64,000 nt of DNA from Iris pallida. Its lineage: Eukaryota; Streptophyta; Magnoliopsida; Asparagales; Iridaceae. The stretch lies in contig JANAVB010012195.1 of NCBI GenBank assembly GCA_029216955.1, forward strand, positions 310,001-374,000, written 5' to 3'. Shown here piece by piece: positions 20,762-31,995 of this stretch. Numbering within the stretch: position 1 is the first letter of the stretch; every line of letters begins with the position of its first letter. A model generated the notes under the pieces. It saw only the letters and a program-made list of their open reading frames with translations. It was not told the DNA's origin and did no database searches. The position numbers were made by a program, and so were the translations under genes.

Positions 20762-23500
20762 TCATTGAGCTTCGTCGCCGGCAACACATCGAAGGAGTAA
20801 ACCATCATAAGCTCGACGATATAAGGTCTTTGTTGTATGATTGTAGTAGAATCTGAGTGATCGTCGTCTGATAGATGCTGCCTCACTCGGATCATCCGAA
20901 AGAATATCATATAATACGAGATCTAAGAAAGGAAGTCTCCAATCTTTATCCGTATTCTGATTCTCAGTCGAGTTACTGAAGATGAATTCCATGCTGGAAT
21001 CAGATGAAGATGACATCGATTTACGACTGAATCCAAATCCTCTTGTTGTGTTGACGTCATGAGATGTTGATTCTTCAATGTCAACTGGAAGTCCTAGAGT
21101 CAAGTTATTTTCAAGATGAAATAATTCTCGATTACGAACAACAATCATTTGTTGCCGTCTGATTGGAATAGCCAGCACCGCTGCAAGATTAGCAAGGGCA
21201 TCAGCTTCTGTGTTACATGCTCGCCTAACATGTTCAATAAAGAATTCTTCAAACGAAGATGCCATAGATATAGCTGTTTTATGATAAGGAACCAGATCTT
21301 GATGGCGAACTTCATAAGTACCCCTGATCTGATTGACAATGAGTTTAGAGTCTCCATACGCCTCCAAATATTGAATATTCAGATGTTTAGCAAGTTGAAG
21401 ACCAATAAGTAATGTGTTGTACTCAGCTACATTGTTTGAACACGGCTGATCGAGAGAATAAGCTCTTTGGATAGCAAGACCTTCTGGCGATACAAGAACA
21501 ATTCCAACTCCAGCGACAATATCGCCATTAGGACCAATTCTTGATGCTCCATCAAAGAATAGACGCCAAGTAGGATCTTCTTCAGCAATTTGATTTGAAT
21601 CTAGGACTTCATCTGGGATTTTATCATAGAGTTTTGAATTTTCTGGAATTGAGTGAGCAGCCAGAAAATCAGCTAAAGCTTGTCCTTTGACTGATTTCTG
21701 AGGAATATAGTGCATGTCATACTGAGCAAGTAGGATTTCCCAGTTAGCCAATCGAGAATTCAAAATACTGGGTTTCTTCATCATGATCCGTATAGGATTG
21801 ATCCTGGAAATGACATGAATAGTCTGGCCAATGATATAATGACGTGTCTTTTGGACAGCAAACATCAAGGCTAGACATTCTTTTTCAACCGGTGAATATC
21901 GAGGTTCAGCTCCGGTCATAGTGCGGCTGAGATAATAAATGGCTTGTTTATGGCCATTTTGATTCTTTTGAGCGAGTAATGCACCCAATGAATGACTCAT
22001 TGCTCGAGTATAGAGGAGGAACGGTATTCCTGAGACGGGAGGTACCAATACTGGAGGGCTCATCAGATATTGTTTTATATCATCGAATGCTTTCTGACAT
22101 TCATCATTCCAGACAAAAGAGACACCTTTCTTCATAAGTTTGTTGAATGGTCTGCAGCGTCCTGATAAATTAGAGATGAATCTCCTGATATAAGCGATTC
22201 TTCCTTGAAATCCTCGTAGCCCTTTTAAGGTGCGTGGAGGACGCATCTCTTGGATGGCTTTGATCTTCTCGGGATCCACGTGTATACCTTTAGAGGTAAT
22301 GACGAAGCCGAGAAATTTACCACTAGAGACGCCTAAGAAGGACTTAGTAGGGTTCATCTTCAATTGATGCTTACGCATTAGATCAAATATAGTCTTCAAA
22401 TCTTAGATATGATCCTCCTCTTGTCGACTTTTGACTGCAATATCATCAACATAGCATTCGACTGTTTTTCGCAAATGTTCACGGAATATAGTGCTCATAG
22501 CTCGTTGATAAGTTGCTCCTGCATTCTTGAGACTGAATGGCATAACTGTATAACAGTATGTACCAATCGGCATTCTGAAAGAAGTGTGCTTCTCGTCCTC
22601 TGGAAACATTTTGATCTGATTGTACCCAGAATACCCGTCCATGAATGACATTCGTTCAAATCCACAGGTATTATCAACCATGACATCAGTGATTGGTAGA
22701 GGGAATTCGTCTTTAGGACATGCCGCATTGAGATCGCGGAAGTCTTTGCATACTCTGATCTTGCCAGTCTTTTTAAGAACAGGAACAATATTAGCCACCC
22801 AATCGGGATGTTGTTCCTCTCTAATAAACCCAGAGGTAATGAGTTTATTGACTTCAGCTTCAATTGTATCCATGATGTCTGGACGAAATCGTCGCTGTTG
22901 TTGTTTGACCGGTTTAGTATTCGGCAAGATATTGAGCTTGTGAGTTGCAATTTGAGGATCAAGCCCTGGCATATCTTCATAACTCCAAGCAAAGACATCG
23001 ATGTAATCACGAATGAGTTTGATCATGTCTTTCTTATCAGTTTCTGAAAGACTTTCACTGATGAATATTGGTTTGGGAGATCCCTCTTCACCAACATCTA
23101 TTTGAACAAGTTTATCTTTAGTCGGAGGTTCTTTTTGCTCGAAACGGAACTCCCATTGATTATCTAATCTTTGGGCCCACTGTTCTGATTCAGGTGAGAT
23201 TTCAAACTCTTCTTCGTCTTCATCACTTTCTTCAGAATGGTCAATGGAAACCATGTTGGAAGACAAAATGTTGCAGTAGAGGTCACCGATACTCGAATCG
23301 GAATCCCAAGAGGTGGTACTAGAAGAATCAGATCTCTTATCTTCGTCAGACTCAGGATCTTCATGGATAATATTGATGAAAGGAGTAGGAGCAGTATAAC
23401 CCAATCCGCATTTCGTCCTTCCATATTTCAAAGGAGGAATCCGGACAGGTATTTTTCTTCCTTTTCCATCATTGAGGCCAGTCCTGAAGTCATAGCCCAT
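20762..23500 (-). pseudogene. Element D RT and RNase H
   Basis: RT motifs FIREEQHPDWVANIVPVLKK, FMDGYSGYNQIKM, MPFSLKNAGATYQRAM, catalytic YVDDIAVKSR, and LGFVITSKGIHVDPEK; RNase H motifs FFDGASRIGPNGD, NNVAEYNTLLIGLQ, YLEAYGDSK and CNTEADALANLAA. One frame throughout, with a TAA at 22403 (Gln CAA to TAA type). The N-terminal part (23500-22950) is an acidic Ser/Asp/Glu-rich spacer before RT. Confidence 0.92.
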
Positions 23501-24797
23501 ATTTTTGATGATGTCTCTAGATTGCTGACTATAACGACGTAGTTGTAATCTTCCAGTATCATCATTTTTGTCATCATCTACAAGATCAGAAGGATTTTGA
23601 GGTCCTTTGTAGAAGAATATTGGAATGTCTCCTGGCTTTCTGCTTGGAACTAGAAAGTATGAAGATTGTACAGGTTCTAGAGATACATCTGTACAACTCC
23701 TATGGTTATTGTGTTCAAGTCATCTAACAGATGTAAATAACTATGAACATAATTACACACATCAATGTACTGCAAAGGTGGAGACTTTTCATTAAATATA
23801 AAAGCAGCAATATTTACATTGGGAGAAGGCTGAGCCTTAGAGATTTTAGCCAAGTCAATGACTAAAGGGGGGAAGAAGAACGAGAAGAAGCGTTGTTTCG
23901 ATTAAGATCGATAACAAATGGCTCAGAAGAGGTGAGCTCCCTTGAAGTTTGAGATGGAAGAATAATCCGCCCTCCAACTGGAATTAGCAGAGTATCTTGT
24001 GAAGATACAGGAACTGTAGTACGCCCACTGACAGGAATGATCAGTGTATTTTGAGTAGATGACTGAGGTAACGGAGAGATCCGTCCACTCACTGGGATGA
24101 TGAAAGAATCTTCTCCAGAGGGTTTAAGAGATTGTTGCTGAGTAGTTCGACTTTTAACAGGGATTATTAAAGTCTCACTTTGTGCATCTTCTTTCTCCAT
24201 AGCTTGTATGATCCTTGTATACTCTTCTTTGTACATTCGGGAATCATTGAAATAAGCTTCAACCCCATGGAAGGGATTTATATCAGCAACTTCTTTTTGT
24301 ACTCTTCCTTTGCTATCAATGTATTTAAAACATTGATGAAGAGTAGAAGGCACCACATTATTTTCATGAAGAAAGGGCCTCCCCAGAAGAAGATTACAGG
24401 ATCCCGCGATCTCGATCACATAGAAAGTGACTTTAGATCTGAAATCACCTATCTGAAGCTTCAGATGAATCTTTCCCAAAGGCTCGCTTCGGCTTTGATT
24501 GAATCCCAAGATAGTAGTAACCGTCTTGGAGAGCTTGTGAAGAGGAATTTTTAGTTCATCCAACAGACTCTTCGGCATTATGCTTATAGCAGACCCTGGA
24601 TCAATGAGAATACGATCTATCTTCATCGTATCAATATAACCAGTATAGTAGAGAGGTCGGTCATGTCGATTATCCTCCAGTAGCATGTCGTCTTGCGTAA
24701 AGGTGATATTTGGGATAATCTCCAGTACACTGTTGCATTGTAAGCAAGTGGCAGGTTCCGCATCTGGCTTTTTCAATTGTGCAAGACAAGAGTCAGC
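23501..24797 (-). pseudogene. Element D protease and protease-RT linker
   Basis: Protease core RILIDPGSAISIMPKSLL, with DPGS where retropepsins normally have D-S/T-G, followed by LLLGRPFLHENNVVPSTLHQ. The linker (about 23885-24185) repeats TLIIPVSGR-type segments (ETLIIPVKSR, SFIIPVSGR, TLIIPVSGR, TLLIPVGGR), then SEPFVIDLNRNN. A stop near 23862 and a frameshift before 23500 break the connection to RT. Confidence 0.82.
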
Positions 24798-26972
24798 TTA
24801 TAGAAGTGCTTCACTTAACGTCTCCCGAGTCTCTTTGAAAAGACGTAGAAGTTCAAAGAGAGACATTCTAGCTGGAGTATTAGCAAGCTGAGCTAAAATG
24901 TCGAAATTATAAGGCTTCTGAAGTCCAATAGGAGAGGACTTCTTGATTGGCTTATCAAACCGAGCCTGTTGTTTGCCTTTCTCCAAAGCTGTAGACTTGG
25001 GAAGAACAGGTTCAGTGGATGATTCTTCTTCAGGAAGAACATTAGAAGCATTTTTATCAGCTGGAGAGATGTCAAGAGGATCCTCAGGACTTTTAGAATA
25101 ATCCTTTAGGTAAGGTTTCCCCGTTCGAGTAGCACTAACAAGTGCTTCTTCTTTGTCTTTTGGCTCTGTGTCAGAGGTAGACCCAAGAGAAGTCATATGA
25201 CATGACTTGATCTTTCCAGCCTTCTTGGACTTTCGAGAAGAAATCTTTTGAGGAGAAGGTGATTCGAAATCTGCCACTAGATCAGGATGGATCCACATGA
25301 TTTCTCCAGTCTCCAAAGTGATTGGTGTTAATCCTTCAGACTGTGGAAGAGGAATATTTACTATTTCAAGAGTCGCCTTGGGAATAGGAACAATCCCACC
25401 TTCAAGGAGTTGAGGAGGGAAATCTCCGAATTGCATAGAGACGACATTAGAAGTGACAGTCTTCTCTTTTGGAGTAAGAGAGATAGCTCCAGATTTAATC
25501 ATTTCTTGGATCTTTCCTTTCAGTACATAACATGTACGAATTGTATGACCCAGCATTCTGTGATATGGGCAGTATTTGGGATGATCTGTCTTACCAGCTT
25601 CATCAGGTTTCTTGATCTCAGGTAATTGTATCTTATTACCTTTCAGCATACATTCAAAGATACCAAGGACATCGTCGTCATCGAAAGAATATTCTTCTTT
25701 GGGGCGAGGTGTTCTTGATTGTTGAATTGTAGAAGAAGTTTGAATAGTTGATGTATCTTTGCTCTAAAGATTAACTTCAAGAGTTTCTTTTCCCTTGCGA
25801 GTATTATTTTTATTGTTAGCACCTTGTCTTGTTTCTTTAGGAGTCATCTGCACTCCTAAACCTTTGAAGGTTTCAGCACTGATTTCTGCAGCTTTGGCAC
25901 TGACTATGAAGGAAGGCCAATCTTGAAATTGAGTAGACCCTGTCCACATACTGATGATTGGCAACAAGTTTGATTTGCACGTGTCAATGGTGACAGCATC
26001 AGGAGTTCCAAGAGGCATCTTCAGAGCTTCTCTTCGAAACCGTTCAATGTATTCCTCTGTGGATTCATTATTTTTCTGCTTGATTCTAATAAGAGCAGAC
26101 ATAGTCATGTCATTCAGCCCTTCATAGAACCTTTCAAGAAACATCTGTTTGAAACCAGCAAATGAGATAATGCTCCCATCTGGGAGACTCCTATACCATT
26201 CATAAGCTGTTCCCTTGAGACATCCAATAAATACCCGAGTAAGGAGGGCATCACTTGGCTGCAGTTGATCAGTCATCACTTCAAAGTGATTGATAAACTG
26301 ACTTGGAGAAGTGGTTCCATCATAGAATGAGATAGTAGGAGGCTTGTATTTAGGAGGATATGATACTTGCTTCCATTCTATCGGATAAGGCTGCTTGATG
26401 CCTAACCTTTGTAAACCATCCTTTTGTTTGAATGTCTTGAATTGAGTTTTGAGATTCTTCAATTCTTCAGAGACAACTCCCCAAGATTGTGGAGTTGTGG
26501 CTTGTAGAGAATAGTTGGGAGGAGGAACAGCATTGTAAGCACTACTCCCAGCTCCAGAGAGACTAGGATTTAGTTGAGCTGGTCCAGGAGTATTGGATTG
26601 TACTGCTGGAGGAACTTGTACTGGACTTATATCAGTATCAACTGGTATGGCATCTGGTACATTCTGTCGATTTTGCAACTGAGCTGTCATGAGTTCATAC
26701 ATCGACTTCATTGTGTCAGTCATAGACTTCATTTGCTGTTCCAAAGAAGCAATTCTTTGATCTTGAGGAGTCAAGGAAGAAGAAGGTTCATCAGTATTCC
26801 CATCAACCATGTAAGTCGTGACTGTATGAGGGATTATTGATGAACTAGTAGATGTTGTATGTTCTGAATCATTGCTTCGTGCATCAAAGTCAACTATAGG
26901 AGAATTACCCCCAGTAGGAAGAGGTGGGAAGTTAAATTCTCCAAGGAATTCAGAATCAATTTCAGGGATCAA
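24798..26972 (-). pseudogene. Element D gag
   Basis: From MIPEIDSEFLG: an acidic N-terminus, a short coiled coil (QDQRIASLEQQMKSM), the retrotransposon gag domain (YDGTTSPSQFINHFEVM, EWYRSLPDGSI, FLERFYEGLNDMTM), then a CHHC knuckle C-P-Y-H-x4-H-x4-C (KYCPYHRMLGHTIRTC) and a spacer with NFDILAQLANTPARMSLFELLRL before the protease. In-frame stops at 25764 (TAG) and 24798 (TAA). ORF1 upstream is in a different frame. Confidence 0.88.
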
Positions 26973-27039
26973 ATTTCTTTGACTAGAAGCCAGGATTCTT
27001 GCTCTGGTGTTTCTATATACTCCATCTGGACTATCAACT

Positions 27040-28521
27040 CTACCCCCGGTGTCCCGAAAAGTTTAGTTTGACATCTGCATTGCATTGTGATTCATACTGC
27101 ATCCTATTGAAGACAGACTGTCGTTTAGTTTGACATCTGCATTGCATTGTGATTCTTGGCTGGAAGTCATATTCATGATCACCATGGTCTTGAACCGTTG
27201 ATTGACATCTGCAGTAAATTATGACTCTTGGATAGAAGTCACATTCAGCATGTTCTTTTGACATAGAATTACTCCTTCTCTTCTGTTGAAAATATTCCCG
27301 TAAATCTGTTTGTGAAGATTGAGGAGTATACTTCCTGTTCTTGGGTCTTAATGGCTCTTGATTATACAAAGAGTGATTAATGTGAGCCACATAGTTTCTT
27401 GCATACTCTGCATCTGTATCTTTTATCTTCATATCCAATTGGTATGGTTTCTTAACACCAGAAGTGTTGAGTTTTGTTCTTAAATCAGTGGAAGGTAGCA
27501 TATTAGTTTTGGAAACATGGAGTTTTCCTTCCATTGAAGAAGTCATTGGAGAAGATATTAAGGAATATTTCTTCTTAGACTCATTCAGATTTTGAGACAT
27601 AGAATGTCCAGAAGAAAGAGTAGTCAAAAGACTATCTCCTTTCCTTTGACTAACAAAAGTATCAGTCAAAGCTGTTCCTGAAGTAAAAACTACAGGAGCA
27701 GAAGAAACAACTAAAGAGTTATTCCTTTTCGAAGGGACTTTGTGTGGAAGACCACCTCCAGTTCTAGTAGAACTCGGTAAAGAAGAAGAGATAACTAAGG
27801 AGTTATTCTTCTCTGATGAAATACACGCTGAAACAGATTTGGCTAAAGAACCAGTACTGTTAGCGTGACTTTTGATTTTAGAATTACACGCTAGAACAGA
27901 TTTGGCTAAGGAACCAGTACTGTTAGCGTGACTTTTGAATGTGGGATTACACACTGGAATAGATTTGGCTAAGGAGCCAGTACTATCAGCATGACTTTTA
28001 GAGTTGAATTTGCACGCTGGAACAGATTTGGCTAAGGAACCAGTACTGTCAGCGTGACTTTTAAAGTTGAATTTGCACGCTGGAACAGATTTGGCTAAGG
28101 AGCCAGTACTGTCAGCGTGACTTTCAACTTTGGAGATACAAACTGGAACAGATTTGGCTAAGGAGCCAGTACTGTTAGCGTGATCTTTGATTGCTGTCAT
28201 CTTCGAGTGCACAAGAGTGTGCGTGCTTGCAGTAGAGCTCTTGCCAGTGTTAGGAGCAGACACTGTGGCAGAGACTTCACCATTGACTGCCAACTGATTC
28301 TTAGGGACATAGACAGAGTGTCCCTTCGACTTGGCAGTGATGATGGAGGCTGGAGTGGGCTTGCCACCCTTAGCCCGCTGCATTTCTTCATAGGCGAGTT
28401 GATCGAATTTGATCGTCATCACCTTCTTCGTCGAGCCGATTGACGAAGTATCGCATTGAGCTGTTGCCATCTCAGAAGAGGAGATGGTTTTCCCCCGCAG
28501 AGTCGCCAATTTGTTTTCCAT
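27040..28521 (-). CDS. Element D ORF1 (gag-upstream ORF), 493 residues, intact
   Basis: The first ATG (28521-28519) lies inside the last bases of the 5' LTR and the frame passes through the PBS (MENKLATLRG). The N-terminus TQ/AQCDTSSIGSTKK...FDQLAYEEM matches ORF1 of A and B. The middle is six 21-residue repeats (HANSTGSLAKSV...), and the C-terminus has DLREYFQQKRRS and two copies of a ...IxxxCRCQ motif. Function unknown. Ogre elements, in the same lineage, also carry an ORF before gag. It is uninterrupted although gag-pol is broken. Confidence 0.72.
   Translation of the reverse strand: MENKLATLRGKTISSSEMATAQCDTSSIGSTKKVMTIKFDQLAYEEMQRAKGGKPTPASIITAKSKGHSVYVPKNQLAVNGEVSATVSAPNTGKSSTASTHTLVHSKMTAIKDHANSTGSLAKSVPVCISKVESHADSTGSLAKSVPACKFNFKSHADSTGSLAKSVPACKFNSKSHADSTGSLAKSIPVCNPTFKSHANSTGSLAKSVLACNSKIKSHANSTGSLAKSVSACISSEKNNSLVISSSLPSSTRTGGGLPHKVPSKRNNSLVVSSAPVVFTSGTALTDTFVSQRKGDSLLTTLSSGHSMSQNLNESKKKYSLISSPMTSSMEGKLHVSKTNMLPSTDLRTKLNTSGVKKPYQLDMKIKDTDAEYARNYVAHINHSLYNQEPLRPKNRKYTPQSSQTDLREYFQQKRRSNSMSKEHAECDFYPRVIIYCRCQSTVQDHGDHEYDFQPRITMQCRCQTKRQSVFNRMQYESQCNADVKLNFSGHRG
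27812..28191 (-). repeat. Six 63-base repeats inside D ORF1
   Basis: Each unit encodes 21 residues beginning HA(N/D)STGSLAKSV and contains AGCGTGA and usually (A/G)CACGCT, the family D motif. Units are in frame and differ mainly by transitions. Nothing like this repeat is in A or B ORF1, which have their own. Confidence 0.9.
28492..28508 (-). other. Primer binding site of element D
   Basis: Minus-strand TGGCGACTCTGCGGGGG three bases inside the 5' LTR. It resembles the complement of the plant tRNA-Arg 3' end (CCCCAGCGGAGTCGCCA as I recall it) with about two mismatches. Confidence 0.78.
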
Positions 28522-29468
28522 AAAGAAATTCTCTTTATTTGTTGTGTTTCTGGGAAAATTACAACTGTAGGAATCCGATCTAGAAGACGATCGCTTTATC
28601 CCTTGGACTATGCGAAGAAGAAAAGCTCTCAAAATTTTGACAGTAGATATCAATGTATCTCTACAATGAATGAGAAAAAGAACTCTATTTATAGAGTCAA
28701 AAATAATAACTGAAAAGATAACTACCTCACCACTGGTGCACTTGAAAAGTCACGCAGACTCTAAATATACGCAGGGTTAGTGAGTAGTTACTGGACGTGG
28801 CCCGTAACTGTTGGACACATGGCATCAGTGCATGGGTCGTGTGCAAGTTACTGGGCACGCGAGAGAGAGATCGGTGGCATGGCTGCCACGTACTCCAGTT
28901 GAAATGAAATCCACGCTGACTTGCTGAAGGCAAAAATCCACGCAGATTCGTTGACGCAGACTCGTTGAAGGCGAAATCTACGCAAGCTTTGAAGAAGAAT
29001 ACTTCAGAATTCACGCAGGCTTTGAGAAGAATAACTCAAAAGTCACGCAATATTTTGAGGAAGGAGAAGGTTTAGAATCCACGCAAACTGCCAGCTGTCT
29101 TGATTTGGCACGCTTCGTCTGACATAAAATCTCTGATAGCGATTGCTTTGTCAGTCGCATTAAATGACAAAAAACCCTTTTGGTACACCAACTTGACGAA
29201 GGCTGAGTCTTGCTGAAGAAGATTTCGAAAATCACGCAATAGACGGCGATGATCTCTCGAAGTCTGTGCATACGTGGCATACGAAGAGACATTCTTCGAC
29301 TGTTGTGTTGTCAGTCATTATGATTCTGACGTATGGCTGAGCTGTCTCTGCGTGACTTCTAAAGGAGATGGCCAGGCAGAACTTAGCGTATCTTTTGTGC
29401 TGCTTCTTGGATCGCTCTGCGTGACTTGTTCTGATCAACTCAACGTGACTTCATTTTTGAGGCCTACA
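28512..29468 (-). repeat. Element D 5' LTR
   Basis: About 98% identical to 16061-17016 by eye. TATA box at 28686-28693 on the minus strand, with CACGCA motifs upstream. The right end CCTACA is followed by TSD CTTGT. Confidence 0.94.
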
Positions 29469-29890
29469 CTTGTCAGCGTCAGGCGATGCATAGGGATGCA
29501 GAGATGATGTAACAGACCCTTCGGGATGATGCTTATGGAAGAACCAGGATCAATGTGCATCCGATCCACCTTTACGTCGCTGATGTATCCAGTGTAATAT
29601 AACGGGCGATCGTGCAGGTTGGTTTTGATAAGCATATCCTGCGGAGTGAAGACAATATTGGGCATCGCTCCCGTGCAAGCGCTGTCTTGGAGATCTGCAG
29701 GCGGGTTCTCTATCGTGAGGTTGACCTGAGCCAGGTACGCGTCGACATTTTGGAGTACATCGCTCAAAGCCGCGCGAACATCCTTTGAGAGTCTCAGAAG
29801 CTCATATAATGACAACTTGGCCGGTGTGTTGGCCAATTGTGCCAAGATGTCGAAGTTGTAGGGCCTCTCCAGCCCCTATGGTGCCTCTTT
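29469..29890 (-). pseudogene. Element A protease, N-terminal part
   Basis: Contains NFDILAQLANTPAKLSLYELLRLSKD, the same spacer as in D and B, then NIVFTPQDMLIKTNLHDRPLYYTGY and the active-site segment RMHIDPGSSISIIPKGLL. Element D interrupts it at 29469 and the protein continues from 16055 downward. The preceding gag frame is separated by stops near 29880-29891. Confidence 0.85.
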
Positions 29891-31918
29891 TCAGAGGGAT
29901 TTATCAAAACGAGTCTCCTTCGACCTAGGCTTTTTGGTCGTCGGAGGCTGAGAAGGTCCTGGAGCGTCAGTTGTAGCGGGCTGATGATCTTCAGCCGAGT
30001 TATCAGCCACAGGTCGGGATTGTGCCCCAGACCGAGTGACGACAGCTGTGGCTTCTTCGATATCTACCGAGATTGTGCGACAGGATCTGACTTTTCCACT
30101 CTTCTTCTTACGAACGGAAGGGGGTGTGGATTGAGTCACCTCGAATACCAGGTCCGGATGGACCCACATGACCTCCCCCCGTGATGTGGTGAGGGGAACT
30201 AGACCAGCTACCTGATCTCGGGGAGGTGGAAGATTAGCGATCTCCATTGTTGCCAGAGGGATGGGTACCACACTATCTTGAGTTTCTGTTGGAGGAAAGC
30301 TGCCAAATTGTACCGATACCATATTGGCTGCCACAGTTATCTCTTCAAAATCGATGGCCAGAGCGTTCGAATCGATAAGATTTTGGATGTACCATTTTAG
30401 CTGGTAGCAGTCGTGTGTAGCATGGTGGACGTAACGGTGGTAATGGCAGTACTTTGGGTTCTCTATTTCTGCCGACCGAGGTTCCCGTCTTGGTGGAGGA
30501 AGCTGAATTCTATCTCCTTGTATGAGCATGTCCAAGATGGGCTTAACGTGACCGTCTTCGAAGGAGTAAGTGATTTGCGGCCATTGTTTATCTGCCGGTT
30601 TTGACTCAGGTTTCTGGGCTGTGTCGGCCACCATTGCCTGCTTACCCCTGCTGTCCCGATTGTTGGAGGGGCTACCCCCATTGTCGTTGTTGGTATTAGG
30701 ATGCTTGCCCTTGTTCTCTCCGTTCGAGATGTGCAATCCCAATTGGCGAGCCTTCTTCAACCGTTCTTCGGTACTAGTGGCACTGATGATGAATGTCTTC
30801 CGGTCCTTAAATTAACTTTCACCTATCCAGAGACTGATTGTTGGGAGCAATCTCTTTTGGCAAATTTCAATCAAGGAGGAATCCGGATTTCCAGACGACA
30901 ACTTCATCACGGTTTGGCAAAAATGCTCGATATAGTTCCTTGTCAGCTCTTTCTCCCCTTGGATGACGTCTATGAGGGTGGACATTATGATGTCCTGCCC
31001 TACTTCGTAGAATCTCTCCAAGAACATGTGCCTGAAGCCGGCGAAGGAGTGGATGCAGTTGTCTGGCAGGTTGCGATGCCAGTCGAAGGCGACTCCTTCC
31101 AATACCCCGATGAATAATCTTGTAAGGATGGCATCGTCATGGGGCAAATGGTCGGTGGTGACCTCGAAGTAAGTGATATACCGACTTGCGGAGGTCTTGC
31201 CATCATAAGGATTGATATTGAACGGCTTATATCTTGGTGGGAAGGGGACATCCCTCCATGCTGCAGGGTATGGTTGCCGTATTCTGTGGTCTTGAGAGTT
31301 TTCTCGAGCGTGAAACATGGCTCGGAGCTCCTGGACCTCTTTTTTCGCTTCTCGGGCCTCATCCACAGCGGTGGGGACCGTTACTTCAGGAGGATTGTTG
31401 CCCGGATTTGGTGCTGCGGAATTCGAGTTTGTATTGACCGCGGGACCCGCACTTGTTTGGCCAGGCGTCCCTTCTTGCAGAGTTGGAAGGGCCGCTTTGA
31501 TCTCGTCCACAGACTTGACCAAGGCATACAGTATGGCCTCCAGAGTGTCGATGCGTTGGCGATCACTGGAACCACCTTGGTTACTGTCCGTCATGAACAC
31601 CGTCTTTACATGAGGAGAGATGGAAGGAACGGTGGAGGACAAGCCCTCCGAATCATACCCCTGTAGTGAGAAGTCATCAAGGTATGTAGGAATGTTCTCC
31701 TCTGGTTCGGACTCAGAAGGGATAGTACCCCTAGCTTCAGAGTTTGCTTCATCTTGGGAGTCGTGGACGTCCTCGGGGACGTCGGCCCTTGCTGTATCTG
31801 ATGGGAGAGTTGTTTCCTCTGGCTCATCTCCTTGGAACATCGGATTATCGTGGATGTTCTGAGGAGTGCTACCCCCAGTCCCAGCAACCCTTAGTGTTGT
31901 GGATGATGAATCTCCCAC
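29891..31918 (-). pseudogene. Element A gag
   Basis: MGDSSSTTLRV...: a long acidic N-terminus, the gag domain (YDGKTSASRYITYFEV, DWHRNLPDNCIHSFAGFRHMF), an in-frame stop at 30812, then a basic Asn-rich stretch and the CHHC knuckle (YCHYHRYVHHATHDC). It continues in frame to the stop at 29891. It is more diverged from B and D gag than they are from each other, as are its other proteins. Confidence 0.87.
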
Positions 31919-31995
31919 TGTAGCAGATTTTGTTTTTGAATGGGTACCTTAGAAAGCTTCGATGGTGGACACCCGTTTAGATGATAGTCTCTTAG

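Larger units (their letters stand above)
16061..29468 (-). mobile_element. Element D: youngest Tat-like Ty3/gypsy retrotransposon, inserted in A's protease
   Basis: LTRs 16061-17016 and 28512-29468 (TGTTTTCC...GCCTACA), TSD CTTGT at 16056-16060 and 29469-29473. It is uninterrupted, 13.4 kb, with PBS, ORF1, gag, protease, linker, RT-RNase H and integrase on the minus strand, and three small plus-strand genes between the polypurine tract and pol. About 17 LTR differences in 956 bases by eye (about 2%). Its gag-pol carries about five in-frame stops and at least one frameshift, so it is not autonomous. Confidence 0.95.

Noticed and set aside
27812..28191. CRISPR-like array
   Set aside because: Regular 63-base repeats, but directly adjacent, in frame and coding; no spacers, and the DNA is plant.
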